A DNA stretch of 64,000 nucleotides from Vigna angularis (Eukaryota > Streptophyta > Magnoliopsida > Fabales > Fabaceae). Shown in pieces: positions 1 to 9,757 of the stretch (position 1 is the first letter of the stretch; the number at the start of each line of letters is the position of its first letter). The notes under the pieces were generated by a model, which did not search any database, had not been told where the DNA came from, and saw nothing but the letters and a program-made list of their open reading frames with translations. The position numbers and the translations under genes are program-made. The stretch is taken from NCBI RefSeq assembly GCF_016808095.1, contig NC_068972.1:38719029-38783028 (forward strand). The letters are read 5' to 3'.

Positions 1-486
1 CAATTTTGGCTCCTTTTTGACATTCTTATTGGCTGCTAGTTGAATCAAAGAGACCGAAAGTCTCTTCGAAGAATCCAAAAAAGGCCATTGCCTTCGCTGC
101 TTACTCCATTGTGCACCACCGCTATCCGTTGCCAGTCATCGTCTACCGCCGGCCACCGTCGCAGTTCCGACTGGTGACCAGCGGATCTGGATCGTCTCAT
201 CGAGCGCGACCTTACCCTGGTGGTCGCCGTCTCATACCCCTCTACACGCGCCTCCTCTCTCCGTCAGATCTCGTGTGTGTGTGTTTGTCACACGCCGCTG
301 TTCCGGTGTCGGAATCACACTGCGTCGCTTCCGATCGACTCGTCGGACCTCCTCCTTTATGTTCTGACCCTCCATAGCAGCCATTGTTGTCATCTTTGTT
401 GTCTCCACAACTACCTCCTTCAAAAACGCAAACCTCAAACCTTAAGCTTTCCCTCGGGTTCGGTTTTTATTTCTCTTTGTTCCGCG

Positions 487-616
487 AAACCCTACGTCGT
501 ATTTTAGATCTATTTTCATCTCTCCTTTCCGATCCTCTTAATTCGTCTTCGATTAGCGATTAAGGATGGTGTCAGACGCTAGCAAGAAGAAGGCTCCTCA
601 GAAGAAGGCTGCTGCC
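487..616 (+). pseudogene. Captured 5' end of an ABCF1 (GCN20-type ABC-F ATPase) gene
   Basis: From the ATG at 566 the frame reads MVSDASKKKAPQKKAAA, the signature N-terminus of plant ABC transporter F family member 1, a soluble two-ATPase protein linked to translation and GCN2 signalling. The bases before it look like a plant 5' leader, with an AAACCCTA telo-box-like motif near 486 and pyrimidine-rich stretches. After about residue 17 the family continues with an Ala/Lys/Arg/Gly-rich stretch. Here it switches to unrelated sequence and the frame stops at 979 (137 residues). No ATP-binding cassette (Walker A, signature, Walker B) exists in the window. This is a fragment carried inside the LTR element, not a working gene. 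The left limit of the captured segment is an estimate. Confidence 0.7.
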
Positions 617-1269
617 TTTGCCGTCGCCGCCGCTTGCTGCACGCTTCTGCATCGCTGGACCTCCCTCTCATTTTTGTATTCTGGTTTAGTGTGTGCGTTC
701 TGGTTTATGCCTCACCAAATGACCAGGACCTTTCCTCCTCCTATCACCAATGGGTTCTCACTTCGTTTCTGTTTCTCAAGCAACAGTGCTTTGTTCCGCA
801 GTCAGTTCGCCGTCACCGCAGTCATTCGTTGTCACCGCAGTCAGTTGTTGCAACCTCTGCAGTTTGTCGCTGCCACCTCAATAAGCTGCTTCATTTTCTT
901 TGATCAAGAGTTTTCGCTGTTTTCCATGAGGGGAAATATTTTTCAGCCCCTGCCGGTACTTCTTGTGATACAATGTTAAGTATCACCATTTAGGAGTAGT
1001 CCAGCAGAGAACTTTGGACCTCCAACCTGTCTTTGGCCTTTTGATGCCATCATAAGTCCCAATCTTTGGTATTTTTGGTTTCCGCCAATGCCTTGTTGTA
1101 ACAGCTCACTGAGAGTTGTTTTATGAGACCACCCGCTGATTTGGCTCGTTCGATGTTAGGGGTTTCAGATTTGTCCTCAAGTATGGATCAATTCTCACCA
1201 GTTCTTCCTCCTTCACGTTCTGTCATTGACGTGCATATGTCGTTCAGTTGTGAGGGGAAGAAAAGTTTC

Positions 1270-1625
1270 AGCCGCCGCAGGGTAGTTAGTCCCTGAAGGT
1301 TTGTTGCTATTTCAGCCGCTGTAGGATGGTTAAGTCCCTATAGGTTTGTTTCTGTTAGCCACTGCAGACAGTTCAGTTCCTGCAGGTTTGTTGTTCTTCA
1401 GGGCAGTTAAGTCCTTAAAGGTTCGTTGTTGTTAGGGAAGTTAAGTCCCTTAAGGTTTGTTGTTGTTCAGGGTGGTTAAAGTCCCTACAGGTTTGTGGCT
1501 GTTAGCCTTTTAGTGCCGCTGCAGGGTAGTGTAATCCCTGCAGGTCTATTGCTGTTTAGGGCAGTTAAGTCCCTGAAGGTTTGTTGCTTTTTAGGGTAGT
1601 TAAGTCCCTACAGGTTTGTGACTGT
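1270..1625 (+). repeat. Degenerate tandem array, core AGTTAAGTCCCTnnAGGTTTGTTG
   Basis: About eight or nine imperfect copies of a 45-60 bp unit lie inside the LTR element. Each has a core like GGGnAGTTAAGTCCCT, then two variable bases, AGGTTTGTTG, and a GTT-rich spacer. Related but more degenerate copies continue to about 1860. There is no convincing coding content. Confidence 0.75.
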
Positions 1626-1968
1626 TAGCCTTTGAAGGCCTCCCATATGTTACTCATGGAAATCATGTTCTTGAAGTTTTGTTGTTGTTCGCCACTATTG
1701 ATGGCAATCCAGTCCCTGCAGTTTGTTGTTGTTTGCCACTCAAGGCCCTTCATCTGTTCTTGTAGTTTGTTGCATTTTGCTGCTGCAAGTCATCATCCAT
1801 TTTTGATGGAAATCTCCCTCGTCCATTGCTGTCCAAGTTGAAGTTTCATGGTGCTAGTTCGCCCTCGTCCATTGTTGTCCAATTTGGTTTATTGACGTTC
1901 TCTACAATTGAGTTTGATTATTCCAAGCTTGGTTCATACAATCTTGTATGATCTAGCTTGAGGGGGAG

Positions 1969-2145
1969 TGTTGTAATTTGAGATAATATCTTTAGAATCT
2001 TCCTAATTAGAGGAAATAGATATATAATCTTTATTTTATTTTACTTTCCTAGTTTCCCTATTTGGAGAATTAGATTATTACAAATAAAAAGTATCAGAAT
2101 GTATTTTTTACAATTGAGAATAATATATCAGTCTTATTTTCCACA
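1969..2145 (+). repeat. 3' LTR of the ABCF1-carrying element
   Basis: A 177-bp AT-rich segment begins TGTTGTAATT and ends TTTTCCACA (TGT...ACA termini). It is preceded by the polypurine tract and followed by uninterrupted Copia integrase-linker sequence. The partner LTR is outside the window, so identity between the two LTRs cannot be tested. Confidence 0.6.
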
Positions 2146-2330
2146 ATAAGATAACATGCAGTTAAGATGGCATCCCACAGTGATGGACAGGAATATGGGC
2201 ACCAAGCAAAAGGGTACGAGCAGTTTCAACCAAGTGTCTATTTTTTCGTTCTGCTATACCATTTTGCTGCGGTGTATGAGGACAAGTAGATTGATGTAAG
2301 ATACCATGGGAACTCAAGATGGCAGAAAAG

Positions 2331-2702
2331 GAAGTCCCACATTGACTAGAGATAAGGCCAATTTATAGTTTATAAGTGGGTGCAAACCTCACCCTACAAG
2401 CCGTTTTTGTAGGGTTGAGTTAGGTTTAAAGTTCACTTCTAACATGGTATCAGAGTCATGGTTAGAGCCTATCCTAGCGATATTTGTTGTTTGCTGGGCA
2501 TATTGTTCCACCCGCTATCGGACCACTCATTAAAAATGTCTAATCCCACGCTTGAGATGTATATACCTCGGTGTGAGAGGGTGTGTTGGAAGTCCCACAT
2601 CGACTAGAGATAAGGCCAATTCATAGTTTGTAAGTGGGTGCAAACCTCACCCAACAAGCCGGTTTTGTGGGGTTGAGTTAGCCTTAAAGTCCACTTCTAA
2701 CA
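2331..2702 (+). mobile_element. TRIM element, two LTRs
   Basis: Two copies of an about 115-bp terminal repeat (2331-2443 and 2586-2702; consensus GGAAGTCCCACATCGACTAG ... CACTTCTAACA) flank an about 140-bp interior. The interior starts with a tRNA-iMet type primer-binding site (TGGTATCAGAGTC, about 2444) and ends in a G-rich tract before the second repeat. It has no coding capacity. This is the layout of a terminal-repeat retrotransposon in miniature. The first repeat seems to have lost its leading TGTT, so no clean target duplication is seen. Confidence 0.8.
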
Positions 2703-3332
2703 AAAATAAAAATAACATTACATTTCAACACTTTTTAATGATTTAGAATGGTGATCCTTTGGATAATACCTCTGTCAAATATATGCTAGGTTAATACAAA
2801 CAATTGGTCATTGATTTATCTGATATTTTGAGGATTATGAAAATTGTGTTTCATGTGTAACATAAGTTATTTATATTCCCTTGAATGTATAACCCTCTTA
2901 TTTTGTGGAATATTCTTAGACGGCTTTTTCATCAAAGTTGATTTAATCCTAAATCAATTTTATTGCTGTACCACAATATAAAACTACATTTCAATAAGAA
3001 AACCTGAGCTGCTTGTTTAAATCAATATAGGGTCTCCTCATTTCAGTATTTGTTTCACATTGTATTATTGGCGTCATGATTTCTTGACTTTTATTGTAAA
3101 TTTGGCCTATCTCCCAAATTAGACAACGTAGGGCAGAAAAATAATTAGGGTTTCTACATAAACATGTTTATTTGGGTTTTCTTGAAATGATCAATCATAT
3201 AAAAACAAGAAAATTGGAAGTTCATGGGGTTTTCAAAAGGTAGGGAAATTCACATGTTGTTCGATGGGGGTTTAGGCTCAGTTGGTGAGTGAATTAATGC
3301 AAAAGGTAACGCAACATATTGTGAGACACTAT

Positions 3333-3713
3333 TGTTAGAAGTCTCACATCGACTAGAGATAATGTAAAATATAATAATGGGTGCAAACCTCACCTTACAA
3401 ACCGGTTTTGTGGGGTTGAGTTAGGCTTAAAAAGTTCACTTCTTAACATGATATCAAAGTCAGGTTAGAGCCTATCCTAGCGATATTTATTGTTTGTTGG
3501 GCATATTGTTCCACCCGCTATCGGACTACCCATTAATGTCTACTCTCACGCTCGAGATGTATATACCTCTGCGTGAGGAGAGGAGGGGGGGGGTTGGAAG
3601 TCCCATATCGACTAGAGATAAGGCTAATTTAGAGTATATAAGTGGGTGCAAACCTTACCTTACAAGCCAATTTTTTGGGATTGAGTTAGGCTTAAAAAGT
3701 CCACTTCTTAACA
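3333..3713 (+). mobile_element. TRIM element with perfect 5-bp target duplication
   Basis: The left terminal repeat is 3333-3448 (TGTTAGAAGT ... TTCTTAACA) and the right one is about 3592-3713. A primer-binding-like TGATATCAAAGTC follows the left repeat, and a G-rich tract (3580-3592) precedes the right one. The flanks carry a direct ACTAT on each side (3328-3332 and 3714-3718), the 5-bp duplication expected of LTR integration. It is inserted in the minus-strand Copia remnant and belongs to the same family as the elements at 2331, 9111 and 14555. Confidence 0.88.
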
Positions 3714-4766
3714 ACTATGAGTAAAGGAACTACGACTATGTTTCCTTAATTGACGTGACTCACAACAATCTAGATAAATTGGACAAACCGGGAACAAGTT
3801 GCTTCAATTTGGCAAGACTGAGATGATCCAACTAAGCATGAAGAAGAGATGGAGACTCCATAACTATGCCAACATGTGTAGAAGGGCACAGATAACAAAT
3901 GCCATGAGACTCGGTGCCAATTATTTGTCCCGAACTTCGGTCCTGTAAACAAATAAAATTTTTGGTAAAAGAAATAACACAATCAAGAGAACAGGTTAGA
4001 CAAATAATGGATAATAAGTTAAAGAGGGTCCAGGGATATAAAGAACATTATCAATGGTTAAAGATGGAAAAAGATTAATAGCACCAACACCATGAGATAA
4101 GACCCTAGACCCATCAGCTATTGTAACCATAGTTAAATTATCCAAAGAGGATAAAGAAAAAAAACATATTTGTTACATAAATGGGATTTGTGGCACTTGA
4201 GTCAAGAATATAAGGTCCAAGGAAAGAAATTTGAGTTAGGCCAACAAAAGATATACTTGTGCATGCAAATGAAGCAGTGGAACTAGAGTTCTGACGATTC
4301 TCATACCATTTGAGAAATTCATTGAAAATAGCAAATTGGCCTGTGTTATCAAAAGAGGCAGCAAAAGAAGCCATGGAGAGAGAAAAACCCTAAAAAACCC
4401 AAGGTTCTCCAATCAAGGCAACAAGCACAGATCCTGAAAGAGAAGGAGGAGGCGACTTAAGTGCAGTTGTTCGCTATCCAGATGATACGTTTCTATCCTG
4501 GAAAGAGTACCCTCGTTTTTGAATTTGATAGGCTGTACCATAAACAAAGAAACTCAGAGAATAATGCGGAAATAAGATAGAGACTATCAAAAGCTTTAGG
4601 CTTTAGATACCATGTTAAATATAATAAAACTAGATATAGGATTAATCTCCTTTGTGTAAAAAATACACATAGGGTAATAAAAATGAGAATGTGGACTAAG
4701 TCCAAATAAAAATGAATATGTAAAAGTAACATAATTAACATAGGGACTATATTTCCATAATTAACA

Positions 4767-5945
4767 TAAAACGCAATATATATAAGAATAAGCATCAAAC
4801 TATATACATATGTGTGTGGGTGTGTTTTACTTGGGCCACGGAGGCATTATGAAAATATTCGCCAGTTTACCATTGGAGTTCACAAATAATGTAATGATTT
4901 CTCCAAAAAGAATATTTTCTTGGATTAAGGGAAGTCAATTTTATATTCTTAGTATGTTTATGAAATCCTGATTTGGAGGCAATGTGCAAAGCTGCTATAT
5001 TATCACAAATGAATTCCATAATTGATCTTATTTCACAAAATTTCACAATATTTGAATTGAAATACTAATGATGTATCATAGAAGCAGCTATGTTAGGAAT
5101 TGTGAACTGTTTCCTCTTCTGAATCATAAGATTCACGGACTTTAAAAAATTGTAATATACTTGAATCACAAAACTTTCATTTTACGTGTGGTCTATTTGT
5201 AGGAAGACTTTCATAATAGTTCCAAGTAATATCAGGCTCCCTTTTTGATTTACCCATTATAATGCAAAAGTCCAGTAGAAAACTCATTCAGCAGTAGCAT
5301 GTGTAAAGCAAGGGAAGGGAGCAGCACTGCAGCACCACATTGTTCGGGAGTAGAAGGGAATATTACCAACGTTTATAGTTTATTAAATAGACACAAGGAA
5401 AAGACAAAGATAATTGGGTGATAGGTGTAGGCAGAGAAGAGAGATTATGGCTGAGAGTCTAGAAGTGAGGAAGAGGCAAAATAATAAGTGGATATGGCTG
5501 GAGGGAAAAGAAAGACCATTTTGCCTCTCTTCCTGCTCAGATTTGTGCAGAATTACAAAGCAGATATAGGGATTTTTCAAACTGGGTTGCATGACCCAAC
5601 CCATTTCAGAGTGTGATTTGTGAGCCATTCCACCCACAATTCAGTGCACTGAATCAAACCAGAATTGTGATTCATTGATTCTGAAAGTGCTTTGAATGAC
5701 GTCAGATTCAGGAGGAACAACGCTTATAGTTGTGATATGTATCGCAGGGGCAGAAAATGTATCATATCGTATGATACTAATAGTGTATCATATGATACTA
5801 CCATGCAAAATTTCAATTGTTGAAGTAGTTTCTTCAACCATGTTAGTTCACACATATGACTAGCCAGAGCTAAGAAGAGTATCACTTGGTCCACAAGAGG
5901 TTTGAGCTAATCTGAAGCTGGAGTAGAGATTGATGTGTCAATGTA
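4767..5945. other. No gene recognised; AT-rich intronic or intergenic sequence
   Basis: The only sizeable frame (minus, 5637-5383) is low-complexity, Leu/Ser/His-rich and matches no family I know. A short palindromic repetition of TATCATATGATAC occurs near 5765-5800. If the LPAT2 gene is intact, this lies inside its large intron. Confidence 0.5.
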
Positions 5946-6415
5946 GGTTCTAGAATTTTGGTTTAAGGCCGAATTCAAGCTCTCAAAATTGACTTTGAAG
6001 TTGTGGACTACCTAAGCTTTATAGAGCTTTTTAAGTTATATCAATAATTAATGTAGAACTAAACCACCACTCTTTAGGCTACAATTCAAGGTAGTCCCCA
6101 TTGAGGCCACAACTAAGGTGGGCTAGGAGTGATTGCAATCAAAGTAACTTTCGAACACTCTCCTTCACACATAGGGCTACCGCCTGGAGTGTGGCAAATG
6201 CATGTGGCCCAGCAGTGATCTAAAATAGGTCCTGATACCATTTTAGGATTTGGGTTTAAGATTCGATTTAACTCCACAAAATTAGCTTCAAAGATGAGAA
6301 CTGCTCTAGCTTTATAAAATATTTGCAAGTCGTATCACTATATGATGTAGCACTAAATCACACCCTTGAGGCTGCAATTAAGATTCCCCCAAAGAGGCCA
6401 TAACTAAGGTAGCTT
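5946..6415 (-). mobile_element. Second TRIM-like family, two diverged terminal repeats
   Basis: Two related segments, about 5946-6120 and 6241-6415, share matching blocks (TTTTGG/GATTTGGGTTTAAG near the left; TTGAGGC...CAATTAAG and CAACTAAGGT near the right). On the minus strand the right copy is followed by TGGTATCAGG (6240-6231), a tRNA-iMet type primer-binding site. The short interior has no coding content. The layout is that of a TRIM in minus orientation. Divergence suggests it is old. Exact termini and target duplication are unresolved. Confidence 0.55.
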
Positions 6416-6439
6416 AATAACAGTATGCTGAGTCAGTAT

Positions 6440-6765
6440 TGGGCTTTTCTGGTGAGGTGAAGAAATGAGAGTCCTCAAAGAAAGTGACATTTGCAACATT
6501 TAAAAGCAACACATTGGAAGGTAACACACAATATCCTAGCTGAATCGGAGAATGTCAAGTTATGTTCACTTGTTGAACAGGCTGATAATTTATCAAAATC
6601 TGGAGAAAGATAATTAACAACATAGGTAGAACTAAAAATGCGAAGATTATCTGTAGTAAACAGAATGGAATAGAATATTTTATTATTAAGAAAATGAAAA
6701 TTGATTTATCAAGTAGCCAGTGTTGAGAACAACGTTGCCCCAAAGTTTTAAAGGTATACCATGTA
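6440..6765 (-). mobile_element. Copia pol fragment (integrase C-terminus to RT linker)
   Basis: On the minus strand, 6765-6720 reads like WGNVVLNTGYLINQ, the conserved linker after Copia integrase. Further along it reads like SPDFDKLSA, then sequence resembling CVFLGY...KGY, and finally ANVTFFEDSHFFT near 6490-6450. Frameshifts and stops interrupt it. It duplicates the ACYLI region at 2144-2158, so it comes from a different Copia copy. Confidence 0.7.
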
Positions 6766-7234
6766 ATAAAAGAGCATGGGCTGTGTCAAAATTGTTACAA
6801 ATTTTCTTTTCTGCTATGCTATTCATTGTGGAGTATGTGGACAAATTGAATCATACCACATGTGGCCATAAAAGAATTAGCAAATGCAGAAAAACTATTC
6901 TTTTGAATTATCAAACATGTATAATACAACTTTTTTTTTTGTCCAAATTGGGTTTAAATTTTGTTGCTGAAGTTATAAAAAGTAATGAAAAACTATAGAA
7001 ATTCTTCCGTTAAAGATACCCAGTTATTTCTTAAAAAATATTGAGCAAGTGACAAAGTAGCTGTACTCTTCGATGCAACTGACTTTAAATTCTAGTTGTT
7101 GCTGCCCTTTGTTTTATTTTGTTTTAGAAACATTTAATATCACATATATGACCTAATAATGCTATGCATTGTATTAGGTTTTGTTGTTCGTTTCTGTTTG
7201 CTCTGAAGTATTTACTCAGCTATGTTGCTTTCAG
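6766..7234 (+). other. Intron sequence upstream of the first visible LPAT2 exon
   Basis: AT-rich with no coding similarity. It ends in a typical polypyrimidine tract and acceptor (GTTGCTTTCAG, to 7234). The preceding LPAT2 exon, which in the family ends in ...IPRTK, was not found anywhere in 1-7234. Confidence 0.5.
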
Positions 7235-8229
7235 GGTTTTGTTTCAGCAGTAAACCATATGCGCTCATTTGTTCCTGCCATTTATGATGTAACAGTGGCA
7301 ATTCCCAAGAGTTCACCTGCTCCTACAATGCTAAGACTCTTCAGAGGAAAATCTTCAGTGGTGAGCCTATCAAAGTAGACATTTAGAAAGAACAAAATAA
7401 AAGTAGATGCTATCAAACATGAGACTTCCACCAAGTTTCTCTTAATTTCATTGTCTTCATTATTCTCCTACAAGTAATTAATGTGCAGGATATTTTGATT
7501 GCAGAAATTAATAATGTCACTATAAATAAGAATTAGCTCAGGAGGCATAAAAAGGAGTGCATTTCCTGCTTGATGCGGGTCTTGATATATAAATGCCTTT
7601 CTGATCAATGTGTGCTTTGGTAATTTGGTAGCCATGAAGAAGGCGCATTAAGATTAGGAGTCCAATGCATGTGGATAGAATTGATTTCTTTTTTCTTCCT
7701 CAAATTGTATGCTATTTCCAGAACATATTTTTGTAGCATGTATGGAATAAAATTTCATTTTCTTTCTTTTGTTTTTGGTCTGATGGTATGTGAAGGCTAA
7801 CAATGACTATAGTCAGAAAAGTTAATCAAATGACCATTGTAGGACACCTGATAATCTTATTTAACAGAACTTTATCCTGGAGATTTTGAGTAGGCTTATT
7901 TGTATTTATGGAAAACCATGGTATTGCCGGGGAATTTGGAGGCACTATTCTTGGTTGTTAAAGGAACAAGAGTTTTGACTTTGCAATTTGGTACTTCCGT
8001 TTTTACTTTAAAGAATAGCAGAGCTTTTAAGGATCCATAGTTTTCTATGTAGCCACCTAAGCGATTTGGTGCGTATGTTTTTAGCTTTTACTTTTAAGAA
8101 TAAAGAAGCTTTTAAGGATTAAGAGTTCTGTGTAGCTTCCTGACCGAACAATATGCACTACTTCCTTATCTGTTTTTTCCTCAGTTTGCTTTTGTTCCGC
8201 AAGAGGATTTCTTATCTTTCTGACATAAT

Positions 8230-8268
<39 letters not shown>

Positions 8269-9757
8269 AGAATATATAGTTTAATTAAAAATTTACTCAT
8301 TTTACCACCTTAGGTGCATGTGCATATTAAGCGACATTTGATGAAGGATTTGCCGGAAGAAAATGAAGCTGTTGCTCAATGGTGTCGAGATATATTTGTG
8401 GCTAAGGTGTGTTATTTGAATTTTTATCTGTTAATTGAAGCATGAAAGCCACTCTGTAGTTGTCCAAGTTTTTTTTTATTGATAACTGTGTAAATAATGT
8501 TACCATATATTAGTTCCCATTGTCTATTTGCAAGAATGTTTCGGTATATTTTGTAGCTTCTAATTCTCGTTGTACACTTTTGCACTTTTTTCGCCCTTAT
8601 TCCTCTGGGACACCAGGATGCATTGTTGGACAAACATATAGCTGAGGACACATTTAGTGGCCAAGAGCTGCAGGATACCGGTCGACCTGTAAAGTCTCTT
8701 GTGGTGAGATACTTCTTATCATGTCTAACTTCACGTTCCTTATTTATCAGCCTTCTTCTATTGCATAAATTTTACACTTTCTGTCCTTTTCATAGGACCC
8801 AAATCAGAGGTAGGCTGGTCTTGTTATATAATTCAATCTAGAATGTCTCCAGCTTTAATTTGTTTTTCACAAAAATACCCTCTCAACTACAAGTATTTTT
8901 TTAAGTTCAATATACTATAAGTGGAATGCATTAAGATCTTTAAGTTCTTTGCCGTCTCTAACTCATGTATAAAAGTATTTGAAAAAACTTTAACACACAT
9001 ATACCAATAAAAATTAAAACAATAAATATTTTAACGATGAACATTTAGCATAATAAAAAACTAAAAAATGTTTACAAAGCAATAAAGGTAGGTTTTATTA
9101 ACATTAACTTTGTTAAAAAGTAAACTTTAAACCTGATTCAACCCTACAAAATCATATTGTAAGGTGAGATTTACACGTGCTCCCACATCTCGAGATATAT
9201 ACATCTCGAGCATGAGACTTAACATTAGTGGATGGTTTGATAGCGGGTGAAATAATATGTTCAAAGGATAAACTTTAATCTGGTTATGATACCATGTTAA
9301 AAAAGGATCTTTAAACTTAACTCAACCCCACAAAACTAGTTTGTAAAGTGAGGTTTCCATCCACTTATATGCTCTAAATTGATCTTATGTTTAGTCAATG
9401 TAGGACATCCAACAAAGGGAAATTCTAGAAAAAATATATAAATTATAGACAAATTTAATACTACTAGCTACATATAAATTATTTTTTTCCTCATAAACTA
9501 TTTTACTGTTGGAACAGGTTGTCATATCTTGGGCTTGTGTGGTTGTAACGGGGGCCATAAAGTTCCTTCAATGGTCTTCACTACTATCTTCCTGGAAGGG
9601 TATTGCATTTTCTGCAATTGGTTTGGGAGTTGTCACTCTACTCATGCACATCTTGATTCAGTTCTCACAAGCTGAGCGTTCAACCCCTTCCAAGGTTGCC
9701 CCAGCAAAGTCCCGGAATAGGGAAGAGATAGAGGCTAGGGATAACAAACAAGACTAG
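7235..9757 (+). CDS. LPAT2: 1-acyl-sn-glycerol-3-phosphate acyltransferase, LPAT2-type, 3' half
   Basis: Makes phosphatidic acid from lysophosphatidic acid and acyl-CoA in the endoplasmic reticulum membrane (glycerolipid synthesis). Four exons are visible: 7235-7360, 8314-8406, 8617-8703 and 9518-9757 (stop TAG 9755-9757), all phase 0, giving 181 residues. They read [20 protein letters not shown]..., then VHVHIKRH...[28 protein letters not shown], and a last exon with two hydrophobic segments ([15 protein letters not shown] and [15 protein letters not shown]) and a basic/acidic C-terminal tail. Order and exon breaks match Arabidopsis LPAT2, which is about 390 residues. The N-terminal half, with the catalytic NHRSDIDW (H-x4-D) box and the EGTR box, is not in the window. 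It may lie before position 1 across a transposon-filled intron of more than 7 kb, or may be lost. The visible half is uninterrupted and looks constrained. Confidence 0.92.
8233..8265. repeat. TA microsatellite in LPAT2 intron
   Basis: A run of about 16 TA units upstream of the acceptor of the exon at 8314. Confidence 0.95.
9111..9414 (-). mobile_element. Degenerate TRIM in the last LPAT2 intron
   Basis: This is the TRIM family of 2331 and 3333 in reverse orientation. Diverged repeats with TTTAAAC(C/T)TGATTCAACCC and TTAACTCAACCCCACAAAAC flank an interior with GATACCATGTTA (minus-strand TGGTATC primer-binding site, about 9287-9298) and ATCTCGAG motifs. The left repeat is shortened by an internal deletion. 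No clear target duplication was found. Confidence 0.75.

Larger units (their letters stand above)
1..2145 (+). mobile_element. Non-autonomous LTR retroelement, 3' part (5' end outside window)
   Basis: The right end is well defined. A polypurine tract (GAGGGGGAG, 1960-1968) is followed directly by an LTR-like segment that starts TGTTG at 1969 and ends CCACA at 2145. The next bases (ATAAG onwards) continue the minus-strand Copia reading for the conserved integrase/RT-linker motif ACYLI, so this element was inserted into that Copia sequence. No gag or pol is readable in 1-1968. The interior instead holds GC-richer, leader-like sequence, a captured ABCF1 gene start (about 487-616) and a tandem array (1270-1625). 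The 5' LTR and primer-binding site must lie before position 1. Inference: a non-autonomous, gene-capturing LTR element. The expected left target duplication (ATAAG) cannot be checked here. Confidence 0.6.
2146..4766 (-). mobile_element. Copia-type LTR retrotransposon remnant, 5' part, interrupted
   Basis: Read on the minus strand. A short LTR (4766 down to 4613, about 154 bp, TGTTAA...TTAACA termini) is followed by a primer-binding site TGGTATCTAAAGCC. A gag-like start follows at about 4374 (MASFAASFDNTGQF), then a degraded zinc-knuckle/protease region with an LDSSATNPIY stretch resembling the protease LDSGA motif. The GAG-pre-integrase domain is at 3982-3770 (HAWLGHPSLAKL-like, frameshifted). 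The integrase core end is at about 2310-2160 (HTPQQNGIAERKNR), running to ACYLI, where the next element is inserted. Several stops and frameshifts make it non-functional. Two TRIMs also interrupt it. The rest of pol and the second LTR are expected left of position 1. Confidence 0.8.

Noticed and set aside
566..979. A working gene starting with the ABCF1 N-terminus
   Set aside because: No ATP-binding cassettes downstream, sequence switches after 17 residues, and it lies inside a retroelement.
3265..3300. tRNA-like words (GGCTCAGTTGGTGAG)
   Set aside because: No acceptor stem, anticodon loop or T-loop (GGTTCGA) at the right spacing.
5383..5637. 84-residue minus-strand frame
   Set aside because: No domain and no neighbouring exon; probably chance.
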